35,122 nucleotides of DNA from a virus, in IMG/VR virus record IMGVR_UViG_3300042444_000144, positions 1-35,122 of that record; one strand, 5' to 3'. The translations under genes were made by a program, and so were the position numbers. Every line of letters starts with the position of its first letter. The first letter of the stretch is position 1. Shown here piece after piece: positions 14,925 through 21,623 of the stretch. The notes beneath the pieces are model-generated. The model worked only from the letters and a program-made list of their open reading frames with translations, did no database searches and was not told where the DNA came from.

Positions 14925-15227
14925 TTAGTTCCCTAGTTCGATGTAAACGCCAGACGAATCCCAGCGAAACACGCGAGAGGCATCACGACTTACATACAGC
15001 ACGCCCGCCGAACCAGTGGCGGGAAAGCCTGCGGTGGTCGCCGCCTCGAAAATCTCAGTGGCGCCGGAGCCGCCGCCGAGCGTCAACGTGACGAGGTTGC
15101 CGCTGGCGTCCTTCGTGAAGAGCTTGGCGTCGGCCCACGACACAGCCATTTCGTGTGTCTCAAGCTCTGACGCTGCTGGCGTCACGCCAGACGTGTAGCT
15201 TCGCCGTGGTTGTACCTTATTTGGCAT
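14925..15227 (-). CDS. Short fibre-base protein with FPATG module
   Basis: A 100-residue protein: a start segment (RRSYTSGVTPAASELETHEM, AVSWADAKLFTKDASGNLV) of the type that opens many tail-fibre proteins, a glycine linker, and a closing module FPATGSAGVLYVSRDASRV, FRWDSSGVYIELGN. The same closing module ends the protein at 19218 and occurs inside the propeller protein. It reads as an attachment or adaptor piece of the appendage cassette. It starts within a TAATG junction. Confidence 0.72.
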   Translation of the reverse strand: MPNKVQPRRSYTSGVTPAASELETHEMAVSWADAKLFTKDASGNLVTLTLGGGSGATEIFEAATTAGFPATGSAGVLYVSRDASRVFRWDSSGVYIELGN

Positions 15228-17368
15228 TACGGCACCGTAAGGGTTGCGGCGTTGCTAGTCACGCTTGCGGCGATAGCTGACGAAACGACAACGCGGTACT
15301 GGTCGCCGTCGTCGGCCGCCTTGCTCAATCCGCTCAACGAGAGAACGGATGCCGTGGCGTTGGCGATATTCGTGAAGACGGACGAGCCGACAGAACTGGC
15401 AGCGATTGTGCTGGTGCCTGCACCGTTCCCGGCTATAGCGACGAACACGCCGCCACCGTACGCGACACCACACCACCGAGCGCTGGCAGGCAGCGACCGC
15501 TGCACCCACACAATGCCGTCCGTGCTTTTAGCTACTGTGTTCGCGGCACCTGCGCCAGTTCTTGCTACAGCAAAAAACGCATCATCACCAAAGGAAACGT
15601 GACTCCACCCCGCAAAAGGCATTGCGGCTTCCGTCCAATTGATGCCATCAGCACTAGTGGCGGCAAAAGAACCAGACGAGTTAATCGCAACAAACACGCC
15701 ATTGCCATACGCCACACTCTGCCAATCGCGGGAATTAGGCAGAGTGCGCTGCGTCCACGTAACGCCATCTGGACTAGTGGCGGCGATGTCGCTACTGGAA
15801 GACGATACTGCGACGAACTTACCGTTTCCGTAGGTCACGCTCGACCACCTCGCGCTGGCCGGCAGAGTTTGCTGCGTCCAAGAACTTCCGTCCGCGCTAG
15901 TCGCTGCTACATTCGCGCCGCTGGAAAACGCGCCGCTACTGACTGCGACGAACGTACCGTTTCCGTAGGTCACGCTAGAGTACCTAACGCCAGTTGGCAG
16001 AGTGCGTTGCGTCCACGTTATGCCATCTGAACTAGTGGCGGCAACCGCACCCGCAGTTACGGCAACAAACGTGCCGCCTCCGTAGGCTACGCTTTCCCAC
16101 TCCTGATTAGATGGCAGCGTGCGCTGCGTCCATGTCGTGCCGTCTGTGCTAGTAGCGGCAATGTTTCCGTTTCCTGTTCCCTCGCCATTGGAGACGGCCA
16201 CAAACACGCCATTGCCGTAGGCTACGGAAGTCCATTCAGCACTTGGCAACGTACGCTGCGTCCACGTCATGCCGCTGGAATCTTTTTTCTGCCACTGGTA
16301 CGAAGGCGTGCCGTCGTGCGTCACGTATGCGGAAACGCTGAACGACGCTGCGCCGCTGCTGGAGGTCTGGTTTGCAGGATGTTGCGTGATGACAATTGTT
16401 GGCGTGGAGACGCCGTAGAAGAACCCGCAGTCAATGGCATCGTTTTTCCCAATCGCAGTACTTGCGACAGTGATCGTCTGCCCGGATGCCGTGATTGAGA
16501 TGTTCGTGCCTGGAGCGACTTCTACCGCGCCAGTTCTTCCAGCAACGGACACGACCGGCCCGTACTTCGCCGACTCAGTTGCAAAGTCGCTGATCGTCGA
16601 TGCCGTCTGCGTGCCGGTGTGGTTGGCTCTTTGTACGGCGAATGACTGCACGGCAGAGTCAGCAGACGCTTGAGCGGTGCTTACAGGTTTGTTTGCGTCT
16701 GACGTGTTATCGACGCTGCCAAGCCCAACGTCAGACGCCGCAAGAGTCACGGCACCAGTGCGGCCCGCCACGCTCTGCACCGGGGCTGCGGCTGCGGCAC
16801 GGACGTTTGTAAAGTAGAGGTTTGCTGACCCTTCCGGCACGGCATCCGTCGTGCCAGGAGATGGCGAGATCTCGATGAACGTGCTGCCAGACCATCGGTA
16901 GATCTTATTGGCGTTCGCGCCAGTGGACACAACGTAGATTTTTCCCGTGTCGCCGCTTTCGGGCAACGTGCCGCCAACGTCCACGACATCGTCAACGTAG
17001 CTGGGCAGATTCACGGCCTGCACAAGATTGTTGACCAGCCTAGGAATGTTGCTCCCAAGGCGAGCGTCTGGAACGATCCCAGACGAAAGCAGGCTGGCGT
17101 CCGCTGTCGCGCCTGGAATCCCAAAATCAAGCACGGCAGAAAACGCAGTGCCTGAGTTGTTGATCGTGACATTGCTGCCGGGGGCCAGCGTCGTCACCTT
17201 GCCGACCTGAACGGTCCCAGAGACGACTGTGGCGTCGCCCGGCGAGATCGCGCCAATAGCAACGCTGACATCGCCCCCGCTGCCGACCGTCGTGTTGACG
17301 GTCGCCGCTGACGATACCGACACGTTCGCCGCGCCGGAGTTTGTGACGTTGACTGTGATGTCGCTCAT
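15227..17368 (-). CDS. Fibre protein with seven propeller-type repeats inside an Ig-like domain
   Basis: A 713-residue appendage protein. Residues 1-100 are valine/serine-rich with collagen-free linker pattern; residues 120-168 carry the GKIYVV..KIYRW..FIEI module; two copies of SVAGRTGAV (199 and 274) mark repeated fibre segments. Residues 324-366 (ITQHPANQTSSSGAASFSVS ... SYQWQKKDSSG) and 663-713 (FTNIANATASVLSLSG ... DQYRVVVSS ... AATLTV) are the two halves of one Ig-like domain. Between them lie seven repeats of 39-46 residues with consensus WTQRTLP..W.SVAYGNG, FVAVS and AATS.DG, fitting a seven-bladed propeller. It is likely a sugar-binding or receptor-binding module. DNA is relatively A/T-rich and repetitive, so repeats may recombine. 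Confidence 0.85.
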   Translation of the reverse strand: MSDITVNVTNSGAANVSVSSAATVNTTVGSGGDVSVAIGAISPGDATVVSGTVQVGKVTTLAPGSNVTINNSGTAFSAVLDFGIPGATADASLLSSGIVPDARLGSNIPRLVNNLVQAVNLPSYVDDVVDVGGTLPESGDTGKIYVVSTGANANKIYRWSGSTFIEISPSPGTTDAVPEGSANLYFTNVRAAAAAPVQSVAGRTGAVTLAASDVGLGSVDNTSDANKPVSTAQASADSAVQSFAVQRANHTGTQTASTISDFATESAKYGPVVSVAGRTGAVEVAPGTNISITASGQTITVASTAIGKNDAIDCGFFYGVSTPTIVITQHPANQTSSSGAASFSVSAYVTHDGTPSYQWQKKDSSGMTWTQRTLPSAEWTSVAYGNGVFVAVSNGEGTGNGNIAATSTDGTTWTQRTLPSNQEWESVAYGGGTFVAVTAGAVAATSSDGITWTQRTLPTGVRYSSVTYGNGTFVAVSSGAFSSGANVAATSADGSSWTQQTLPASARWSSVTYGNGKFVAVSSSSSDIAATSPDGVTWTQRTLPNSRDWQSVAYGNGVFVAINSSGSFAATSADGINWTEAAMPFAGWSHVSFGDDAFFAVARTGAGAANTVAKSTDGIVWVQRSLPASARWCGVAYGGGVFVAIAGNGAGTSTIAASSVGSSVFTNIANATASVLSLSGLSKAADDGDQYRVVVSSAIAASVTSNAATLTVP
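15383..16270 (-). repeat. Seven tandem coding repeats (propeller blades)
   Basis: About 120-137-base repeats in the fibre gene, each encoding W-T-Q-R-T-L-P, then S-V-A-Y-G-N-G, F-V-A-V and A-A-T-S-x-D-G. Repeats 1-5 are close; 6 and 7 are more divergent. The seven start near residues 367, 411, 450, 495, 536, 576 and 619. They are in frame and explained by protein structure. Confidence 0.85.
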
Positions 17369-17733
17369 GGAGCCACTGGTATGAAGTCGCCAGAAATAAT
17401 CGTGCGAGTGATGCCGCCCGGCGCCACCCAGCGAACGTAGTGCCGATAGCGAACACCAGCAGACAGGGCGCCAGTCTGCGTCTCACCAGCACCCCACGTC
17501 AGAACCCCGTTGGCAGCGTTTGCGACAGTGATGACGGGGGTAAAAGCCGTTGACCCTATGCCGGGAGACGTGCCACCACCTGCGCCCTGGAAGCCTTGCG
17601 TGCTGACCACATAGACGCCAGCCGTGAACGTGTAGCCGGTCACGTTGACATCAAGGTCAATCGTGAAGCTAATTTCATCGCCGATCACATGGGTGATCGT
17701 GAGATCGCCAGGCAGCTGGGAAAACGTCGGCAT
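17365..17733 (-). CDS. Small Ig-like virion structural protein
   Basis: A 122-residue beta-rich protein: QLPGDLTITHVIGDEISFTI, GYTFTAGVYVVS, LTWGAGETQTGAL and YRHYVRWVAPGGITRTIISG. The plan, a GD-x-ISFTI opening strand, GYTF and a closing RWVAPGG..RTI strand, is that of the small baseplate/fibre-adaptor proteins which often precede fibre genes in phages. A clear GAGGAG ribosome binding site lies before the ATG at 17733. It overlaps the long fibre gene by ATGA, so the two are made together. Confidence 0.7.
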   Translation of the reverse strand: MPTFSQLPGDLTITHVIGDEISFTIDLDVNVTGYTFTAGVYVVSTQGFQGAGGGTSPGIGSTAFTPVITVANAANGVLTWGAGETQTGALSAGVRYRHYVRWVAPGGITRTIISGDFIPVAP

Positions 17734-17779
17734 TGCGTAGGCTCCTCGTGCGTGGCATTGTCACGCCTCGTCATGAAGG

Positions 17780-17795
17780 CACGACCGGCTATGCC
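17780..17795 (-). promoter_or_regulatory. Intergenic motif variant GGCATAGCCGGTCGTG, copy D
   Basis: This lies in the 61-base gap before the gene at 17733, directly at a TAG stop. It matches GGCATACCCGGTC at 25138 and 11927 in 12 of 13 core positions (C to G at position 7). It may be a diverged copy of the same signal. Confidence 0.4.
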
Positions 17796-17992
17796 TAGCC
17801 CCACGTTCCCGTCGCCTCGTCGAGCGGCTCATCATCCTCTGGCGTCCGCTCGGTGACGACAAAGCCGGACGCGGCGAGAACCTCTGGATTGTTCGCCCAC
17901 TGATCGGGATCGGTGCGTGTGCTGCCGTCGGGCATGCGGACACGCCACGGGAGCGGTGCAATGCGTCCCGTGGAGAGATTGCGGTAGATCAT
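17795..17992 (-). CDS. Small fibre-cassette protein
   Basis: The 65-residue protein starts at ATG 17992 (TGATG junction with the lectin-like gene): MIYRNLSTGRIAPLPWRVRM, PDGSTRTDPDQW, then an acidic tail (TERTPEDDEPLDEATGTWG). PLPWRVRM-PDGSTRTDP is a pattern that recurs in small phage structural proteins next to fibre genes. A role as an adaptor or fibre chaperone is possible; no function is established. Confidence 0.7.
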   Translation of the reverse strand: MIYRNLSTGRIAPLPWRVRMPDGSTRTDPDQWANNPEVLAASGFVVTERTPEDDEPLDEATGTWG

Positions 17993-18840
17993 CACAGCCC
18001 CCATTTATTCACTAGGTACGTTTCCACGGCTATCGCCTGCCCAGCCGTGAGCGTGCCCGAGTAGGCAATCACCTCGCCAATGTGCCCGTTATTCATAGTG
18101 CGGCCGGTAGAGCCAAACGAGTCGGCACCGAGGACTATTGGCTTGCTTCCAGTGACTGCCGTAAATGATGCGCTAGTGTGTTGCCACCTGTCTGGCGAAG
18201 TACGCGCAGACACGCCAGTAGCAAAGTTGACAAAGTTTGCGCTGGTAATCGCAACTCTATTCAGCCTATACGCCACAGCCGTGACACTACCGGGATTAGA
18301 GTCCACTGCCACGGTATCGACGGACGGCGTGTTAAGGTTGTAGTTGAGCGAGCCGTTTGCGACCTTTGAAGAACCAGACGTGCGAGCGCTTACCACTGAC
18401 GTGAAATCGGACCTTGTAGTCGGTTGATTCCACACCACAAAAATTGTGCCGATTGTGTATGTATAGGTGCCGCTCATCCAGTCGCCAGTAAACTCTACGG
18501 CCGACAGACCGTTCTTGACGTTCGTTTTTCTCAGCGGCTGTATTCCGCTGGTCGCCTGCGTGAAGTGCCTTCCGTTACCTGACTTATCCTCCCATCGCAA
18601 AACCGCGCCGTCCGCAGCAACCAGCGAGCCGCCAGAGGTGGCGTCGTACAAAGTGCCGGCGTCAGAACCGTCTAGCCACAGTTGCAGGCCGGGTAGTGCA
18701 GAGGGAGACGCGATTGTTAGCGGCCAGATTCCATCGCGAGCAGCCGACTCTAGTTCCGTAATACTCCACACACCGCTCGCGCTGGTCGCAGTCGGAACGA
18801 CTCTCCTGCCAATGCATCCGCCGCCGCGCTGAAGCCCCAC
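17992..18840 (-). CDS. Lectin-like (LamG/concanavalin-type) fibre protein
   Basis: A 282-residue protein from a GTG at 18840 (TAGTG junction). The start, LQRGGGCIGRRVVPTATSAS followed by GVWSITELESAARDGIWP, is a standard attachment segment of phage tail proteins. Residues about 48-282 form a beta-sandwich of the LamG/concanavalin type: LPGLQLWLDGSDAGTLYD, VLRWEDKSGNGRHFTQ, VEFTGDWMSG, TIFVVWNQP, and a close of GHIGEVIAYSG and AVETYLVNKWGL. Such domains bind sugars or receptors. The DNA is more A/T-rich than nearby genes, consistent with exchange of host-recognition modules. Confidence 0.82.
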   Translation of the reverse strand: MGLQRGGGCIGRRVVPTATSASGVWSITELESAARDGIWPLTIASPSALPGLQLWLDGSDAGTLYDATSGGSLVAADGAVLRWEDKSGNGRHFTQATSGIQPLRKTNVKNGLSAVEFTGDWMSGTYTYTIGTIFVVWNQPTTRSDFTSVVSARTSGSSKVANGSLNYNLNTPSVDTVAVDSNPGSVTAVAYRLNRVAITSANFVNFATGVSARTSPDRWQHTSASFTAVTGSKPIVLGADSFGSTGRTMNNGHIGEVIAYSGTLTAGQAIAVETYLVNKWGL

Positions 18841-19211
18841 TAGCTAGCCTCCTCGTAGGAGCAGACCACCGCCAAGTCGCCGCCCGCGCTTGCCGTCACC
18901 GTGAGCCTGCGATCCTCCTCCAGCCACACCGAAGAGTCACGACCGAGCAGGACGACCGTAGCGTCCGCAGGGATCGTCACCGTCGATGCCAACGCGAACC
19001 CTGTGCCGCCGGATGCTGCGTTGTAGATTCTCACCGTGGCATCGACACTGCTCGTGCCGTCGATGTTGGCGAGCGTCACCAGCGTCACCCGGAGAGCCTT
19101 CCCGCTGGAAGCAGCGTTGACGAGCAAGTCCGTCTCCGTCGTATTCGCCAGCGTCAGGTACGTCGCCTTGCCGGTGATGGTCGTCGGTGCTGCGAGATTT
19201 GGAGCGGCCAT
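18840..19211 (-). CDS. Small virion structural protein
   Basis: A 123-residue protein, almost all beta-type and Ala/Thr/Val-rich: PTTITGKATYLTLANTTETD, SGKALRVTLVTLANID, TVRIYNAASGGTGFAL and a final VWLEEDRRLTVTASAGGDLA. The PTTITGK opening and closing LTVTAS pattern is familiar from small structural proteins that sit between fibre genes. It could be a fibre cap or capsid-associated protein. No enzymatic motif. Confidence 0.7.
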   Translation of the reverse strand: MAAPNLAAPTTITGKATYLTLANTTETDLLVNAASSGKALRVTLVTLANIDGTSSVDATVRIYNAASGGTGFALASTVTIPADATVVLLGRDSSVWLEEDRRLTVTASAGGDLAVVCSYEEAS

Positions 19212-19217
19212 AATGTG

Positions 19218-19562
19218 TTACCCAAAAAGGAGGACGCGACCGTAGCTAGATGCAGACGAACCGCTACTACCGCCACCAGAGACTCCGATCTCTACGTAGA
19301 CGGGCGATTCCCACTGAAATAGTCGAGAGTTACTCTCGTCTAGGTAAAGCGTCGTTTCTGACCCAGTCGCAGGGAACGCCGATGTGCTCGCATGCACTGA
19401 CAGTGACGATCCACCGCCAGACGCAAACTGCGTGACCGTTCCGTTGGCCGCCCTGTAGAACAGCTTGCCGTCTGCCTCATTGACAGCGATCTGACCGCTG
19501 ACGAGAGACGACGGCACGTTGCCTGCCGTGGTGCTTCGGAGTATGCGTACGGTGTTCGACAT
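19218..19562 (-). CDS. Short fibre-base protein with FPATG module
   Basis: A 114-residue protein: the start RILRSTTAGNVPSSLVSGQI with AVNEADGKLFYR is the common N-terminal attachment segment of phage fibres. The second half is FPATGSETTLYLDESNSRL, FQWESPVYVEIG, nearly the same module as at 14925, then a Gly/Ser tail. Likely an appendage-base or adaptor protein. The two neighbouring genes upstream share the MSNT-I/V-RI start, suggesting duplication. Confidence 0.72.
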   Translation of the reverse strand: MSNTVRILRSTTAGNVPSSLVSGQIAVNEADGKLFYRAANGTVTQFASGGGSSLSVHASTSAFPATGSETTLYLDESNSRLFQWESPVYVEIGVSGGGSSGSSASSYGRVLLFG

Positions 19563-19565
19563 CGC

Positions 19566-20159
19566 TTAGAACGTCCCGCCGTTCAAGTCGATGCCTGCAA
19601 TCGAGCCGCCCGTGATCGCTACGTTGCTCGCCGCCTGCGTTGCCATCGTCCCTAGCCCGAGATTCGTGCGAGCCGCCGAAACATCGACCACGTCCGCTAG
19701 GTTGCTGGCCTTTGCCATCTTGCCCGAGAGCGACGTTGTGACGGTCGTGGAGAACGCAGCGTCCGACCCGAGAGCGTCGGCCAGTTCCTTGAGCGTGTCG
19801 AGAGCAGCCGGAGCCGCATTGATCACGTTCGAGATCGCCGTGCTTACGCTGCTCTGCGTTGCATATGTGCTGGCCGCCGTCGCTTGTGAAAGGTAGGTCG
19901 ATGCAGCGGCAGACGTAGTTAGGTAGCTTGACAAGTTGGCGTTATTGACCGCCGAGTCAACGTAGCTTTTCGTGGCATACGTGGAAGGCCCGCCGATTGC
20001 GACGACCTGGGTGGCAGAGCCACCCGCACCGCCTGTCCCAACGCCGATCCACAGCGTGCCACCGCCGGCCACGCCTTCGCTGTATGCGATCTCTGCGTTT
20101 TGCAGCGTTGCCGGCGCTGACGATCCAGTGGAACGCTTAATGCGAATGGTGTTGCTCAT
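19566..20159 (-). CDS. Fibre protein with coiled-coil/trimer-type repeats
   Basis: A 197-residue protein with attachment start (MSNTIRIKRSTGSSAPATLQ, NAEIAYSEGVAGGGTLWIGV), then Ser/Ala/Tyr-rich repeats (ATKSYVDSAVNNA, TSAAASTYLSQATAASTYAT) and the widely seen fibre segment PAALDTLKELADALGSDAAF. The close is VAITGGSIAGIDLNGGTF. Patterns such as YVDSAV...A repeats and LKELADALG are typical of trimeric tail fibres. It is probably a shaft protein of the appendage. It overlaps the upstream gene as TGATG. Confidence 0.8.
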   Translation of the reverse strand: MSNTIRIKRSTGSSAPATLQNAEIAYSEGVAGGGTLWIGVGTGGAGGSATQVVAIGGPSTYATKSYVDSAVNNANLSSYLTTSAAASTYLSQATAASTYATQSSVSTAISNVINAAPAALDTLKELADALGSDAAFSTTVTTSLSGKMAKASNLADVVDVSAARTNLGLGTMATQAASNVAITGGSIAGIDLNGGTF

Positions 20160-20437
20160 CAGAAGTTGCCCCCGTCTACAAGTTGTGGTTCGTTGATTGC
20201 CGTGACTTCAGTCCATGTGGTCAGGTTGTCGTTGAGCCGCCACGCCTTCTGCGTGTCGATCACCCAGACCAGCATGCCCGCCTCCCGCCTCAGAGCCGGG
20301 ATAGCGTCCCGCTCTGCGATGTCGGCCACGCTGCGGTAGCCGCCCTTGCCGTAGCGCGCCTCGTGCGATGCGTGCGTATCTGTCGTGTCGAATGGCACGA
20401 CCGGCGCGAGTACGTTGGTGCCCTTGATGCTTGACAT
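20159..20437 (-). CDS. Small fibre-attachment virion protein
   Basis: A 92-residue protein: GTNVLAPVVPFDTTDTHASH, EARYGKGGYRSVADIAERDA and IPALRREAGMLVWVIDTQKA. The GKGGYRSV..(E)RDAIP..RRE.GM..WV pattern is a recognisable opening module of phage fibre and structural proteins that interact with the virion. Here it is a separate gene, the first of the appendage cassette, directly after the head-closure fusion protein. Confidence 0.78.
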   Translation of the reverse strand: MSSIKGTNVLAPVVPFDTTDTHASHEARYGKGGYRSVADIAERDAIPALRREAGMLVWVIDTQKAWRLNDNLTTWTEVTAINEPQLVDGGNF

Positions 20438-20440
20438 ACG

Positions 20441-21130
20441 TCATGTCACCACGAGATTGACGGTGCCAGTGATCGGATACGTTGTGCGGTGAATGCCGTA
20501 GCTTGCCGCAGCCTGCCCAGCAAACGTGATCGTCCGTGTCGTCGTCTCCCAGGCAGACGACGTCAAGCCGCTGACGGCAAACGTCGGTACGCCGAAACTC
20601 GTCGGCAAGACGACGTAGATATACGCAGTGTGTGCGGTGATCGTCCTCGACTGTGCCCGAGAGCCTCCCAGGTCATTAGCGAGGCTGGCGACGATCTGAG
20701 CGTCAGTGATGGTCGTCGCAGCAAACGAACCCCAGAAGCGACGCCTGAGCGTCGGAGCGACCTGTGCCGCCTCGGCAGTGGCAATCGTGTGAACACGCAC
20801 CGTCTGCCGGAATGCGTCGCCCCAATGAAACACCGGCACGCCTCGCGGGCTGGTCACTTCGTAGGTGACATCAACGCCGTTGAGCGTCTCCACAATCTTG
20901 TCGTGTCGCAGTGGTTCGCCAAACGGCAGCGAGCCAGCCTTGATAACGAAGTCCCGAGATTCCCACATCTCCACAACGCCGCTCGTGCCTTGCGACTCAA
21001 AGCGACTGGTGCCGATGGTTGCGAGAACACTGCCAAAGTCTGCGCCGCGAGAGTAGCGGACAGACCGCGACGCACCCGCCGACAACTGGCCGGCGAGCCA
21101 TGCTGCACCGGTGGCGAGTAGATCGGACAT
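20441..21130 (-). CDS. Head-closure protein fused to a fibre-like C-terminal domain
   Basis: From ATG at 21130, preceded by GAGGTG, the product has 229 residues. Residues 1-117 (MSDLLATGAAWLAGQLSAGA ... WESRDFVIKAG ... FHWGDAFRQTVRVHTI) match the pattern of the head-completion/stopper proteins often read after connector genes. Residues about 125-229 form a different domain: RRRFWGSFAATTITDAQIVA, SRAQSRTITAHTAYIYVVLP, FGVPTFAVSGL, SYGIHRTTYPITG and a final VNLVVT. That second pattern resembles C-terminal domains of tail-fibre and appendage proteins. A neck protein carrying a binding or attachment domain at the head-tail joint is the likely meaning. Confidence 0.7.
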   Translation of the reverse strand: MSDLLATGAAWLAGQLSAGASRSVRYSRGADFGSVLATIGTSRFESQGTSGVVEMWESRDFVIKAGSLPFGEPLRHDKIVETLNGVDVTYEVTSPRGVPVFHWGDAFRQTVRVHTIATAEAAQVAPTLRRRFWGSFAATTITDAQIVASLANDLGGSRAQSRTITAHTAYIYVVLPTSFGVPTFAVSGLTSSAWETTTRTITFAGQAAASYGIHRTTYPITGTVNLVVT

Positions 21131-21150
21131 AGGCACCTCTAACCACAAGA

Positions 21151-21190
21151 CCGCCGGCGGCGCGGAAAGGATGAACGCTGCCGCCGGCGG
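21151..21190 (-). terminator. GC-rich hairpin after decoration gene
   Basis: CCGCCGGCGGC (21151-21161) and its complement GCCGCCGGCGG (21180-21190) can form an 11-bp stem with an 18-base loop, right after the DUF2190-like gene. No U-run follows on the minus strand, so it may attenuate transcription or protect the 3' end of the upstream mRNA rather than stop transcription fully. Confidence 0.5.
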
Positions 21191-21208
21191 CTTGCAGTGG
21201 GACGGGAA

Positions 21209-21532
21209 TCAACCGACGTTGAGGATGACCATCACCGACGCATCGCCCGACGCAGCCGCAGCAGCGGCCTTGCCGGCCCGCTTGTGCGTGCTGGCAGTCG
21301 TGGTGACGACGCTGTTGGTGGCATCCCAGTAAAGGAGCGCACCCTGCGAGACAGCACCCGAAGCCTTGGCGATGCTCCACACGCCATCAACCGACACCGC
21401 ACCCAGCGCGTTGGCGGCGATTGCACGAGGGGCCACGGTCACGAGATCAGCGAGAAGGACGACATCGCCAGCGGCAACAGCAGCCGAAGGCGTGTAGTCG
21501 ATGAGACAGCCAGCCTGAGAATAAGAAGCCAT
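21209..21532 (-). CDS. DUF2190-type capsid decoration protein
   Basis: A 107-residue protein: CLIDYTPSAAVAAGDVVLLA, LVTVAPRAIAANALGAVSVD, GVWSIAKASGAVSQGALLYW and a close of GKAAAAAASGDASVMVILNV. The plan, an IDY.P...VAAGDVV start, a GALLYWD strand and a G.A..A....V.V.LN end, is the DUF2190 family, small beta-rich proteins often next to the major capsid gene and thought to decorate the head. An AGGTGAT ribosome binding site stands before the ATG at 21532. It is flanked on both sides by GC-rich hairpins, fitting strong expression. Confidence 0.82.
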   Translation of the reverse strand: MASYSQAGCLIDYTPSAAVAAGDVVLLADLVTVAPRAIAANALGAVSVDGVWSIAKASGAVSQGALLYWDATNSVVTTTASTHKRAGKAAAAAASGDASVMVILNVG

Positions 21533-21573
21533 AGATCACCTACTTTCTGGGAATGGAGTTGGTTGGAATCATG

Positions 21574-21605
21574 CCGCCGGGCGGGCTTGGGCTCCCGCCC
21601 GGCGG
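21574..21605 (-). terminator. Perfect 12-bp hairpin after the major capsid gene
   Basis: CCGCCGGGCGGG (21574-21585) and CCCGCCCGGCGG (21594-21605) form a perfect 12-bp, all-G/C stem with an 8-base loop. It begins 18 bases past the capsid stop codon and precedes the decoration gene. On the minus strand it is not followed by a U-run. It may be a partial terminator or an mRNA stabiliser for the capsid message. Confidence 0.6.
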
Positions 21606-21623
21606 TCACGGTTTGTGTTCAGA

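Noticed and set aside
15383-16270. Propeller repeats as a CRISPR array
   Set aside because: Repeats are coding, in frame, 117-138 bases long and vary in a protein-like way.
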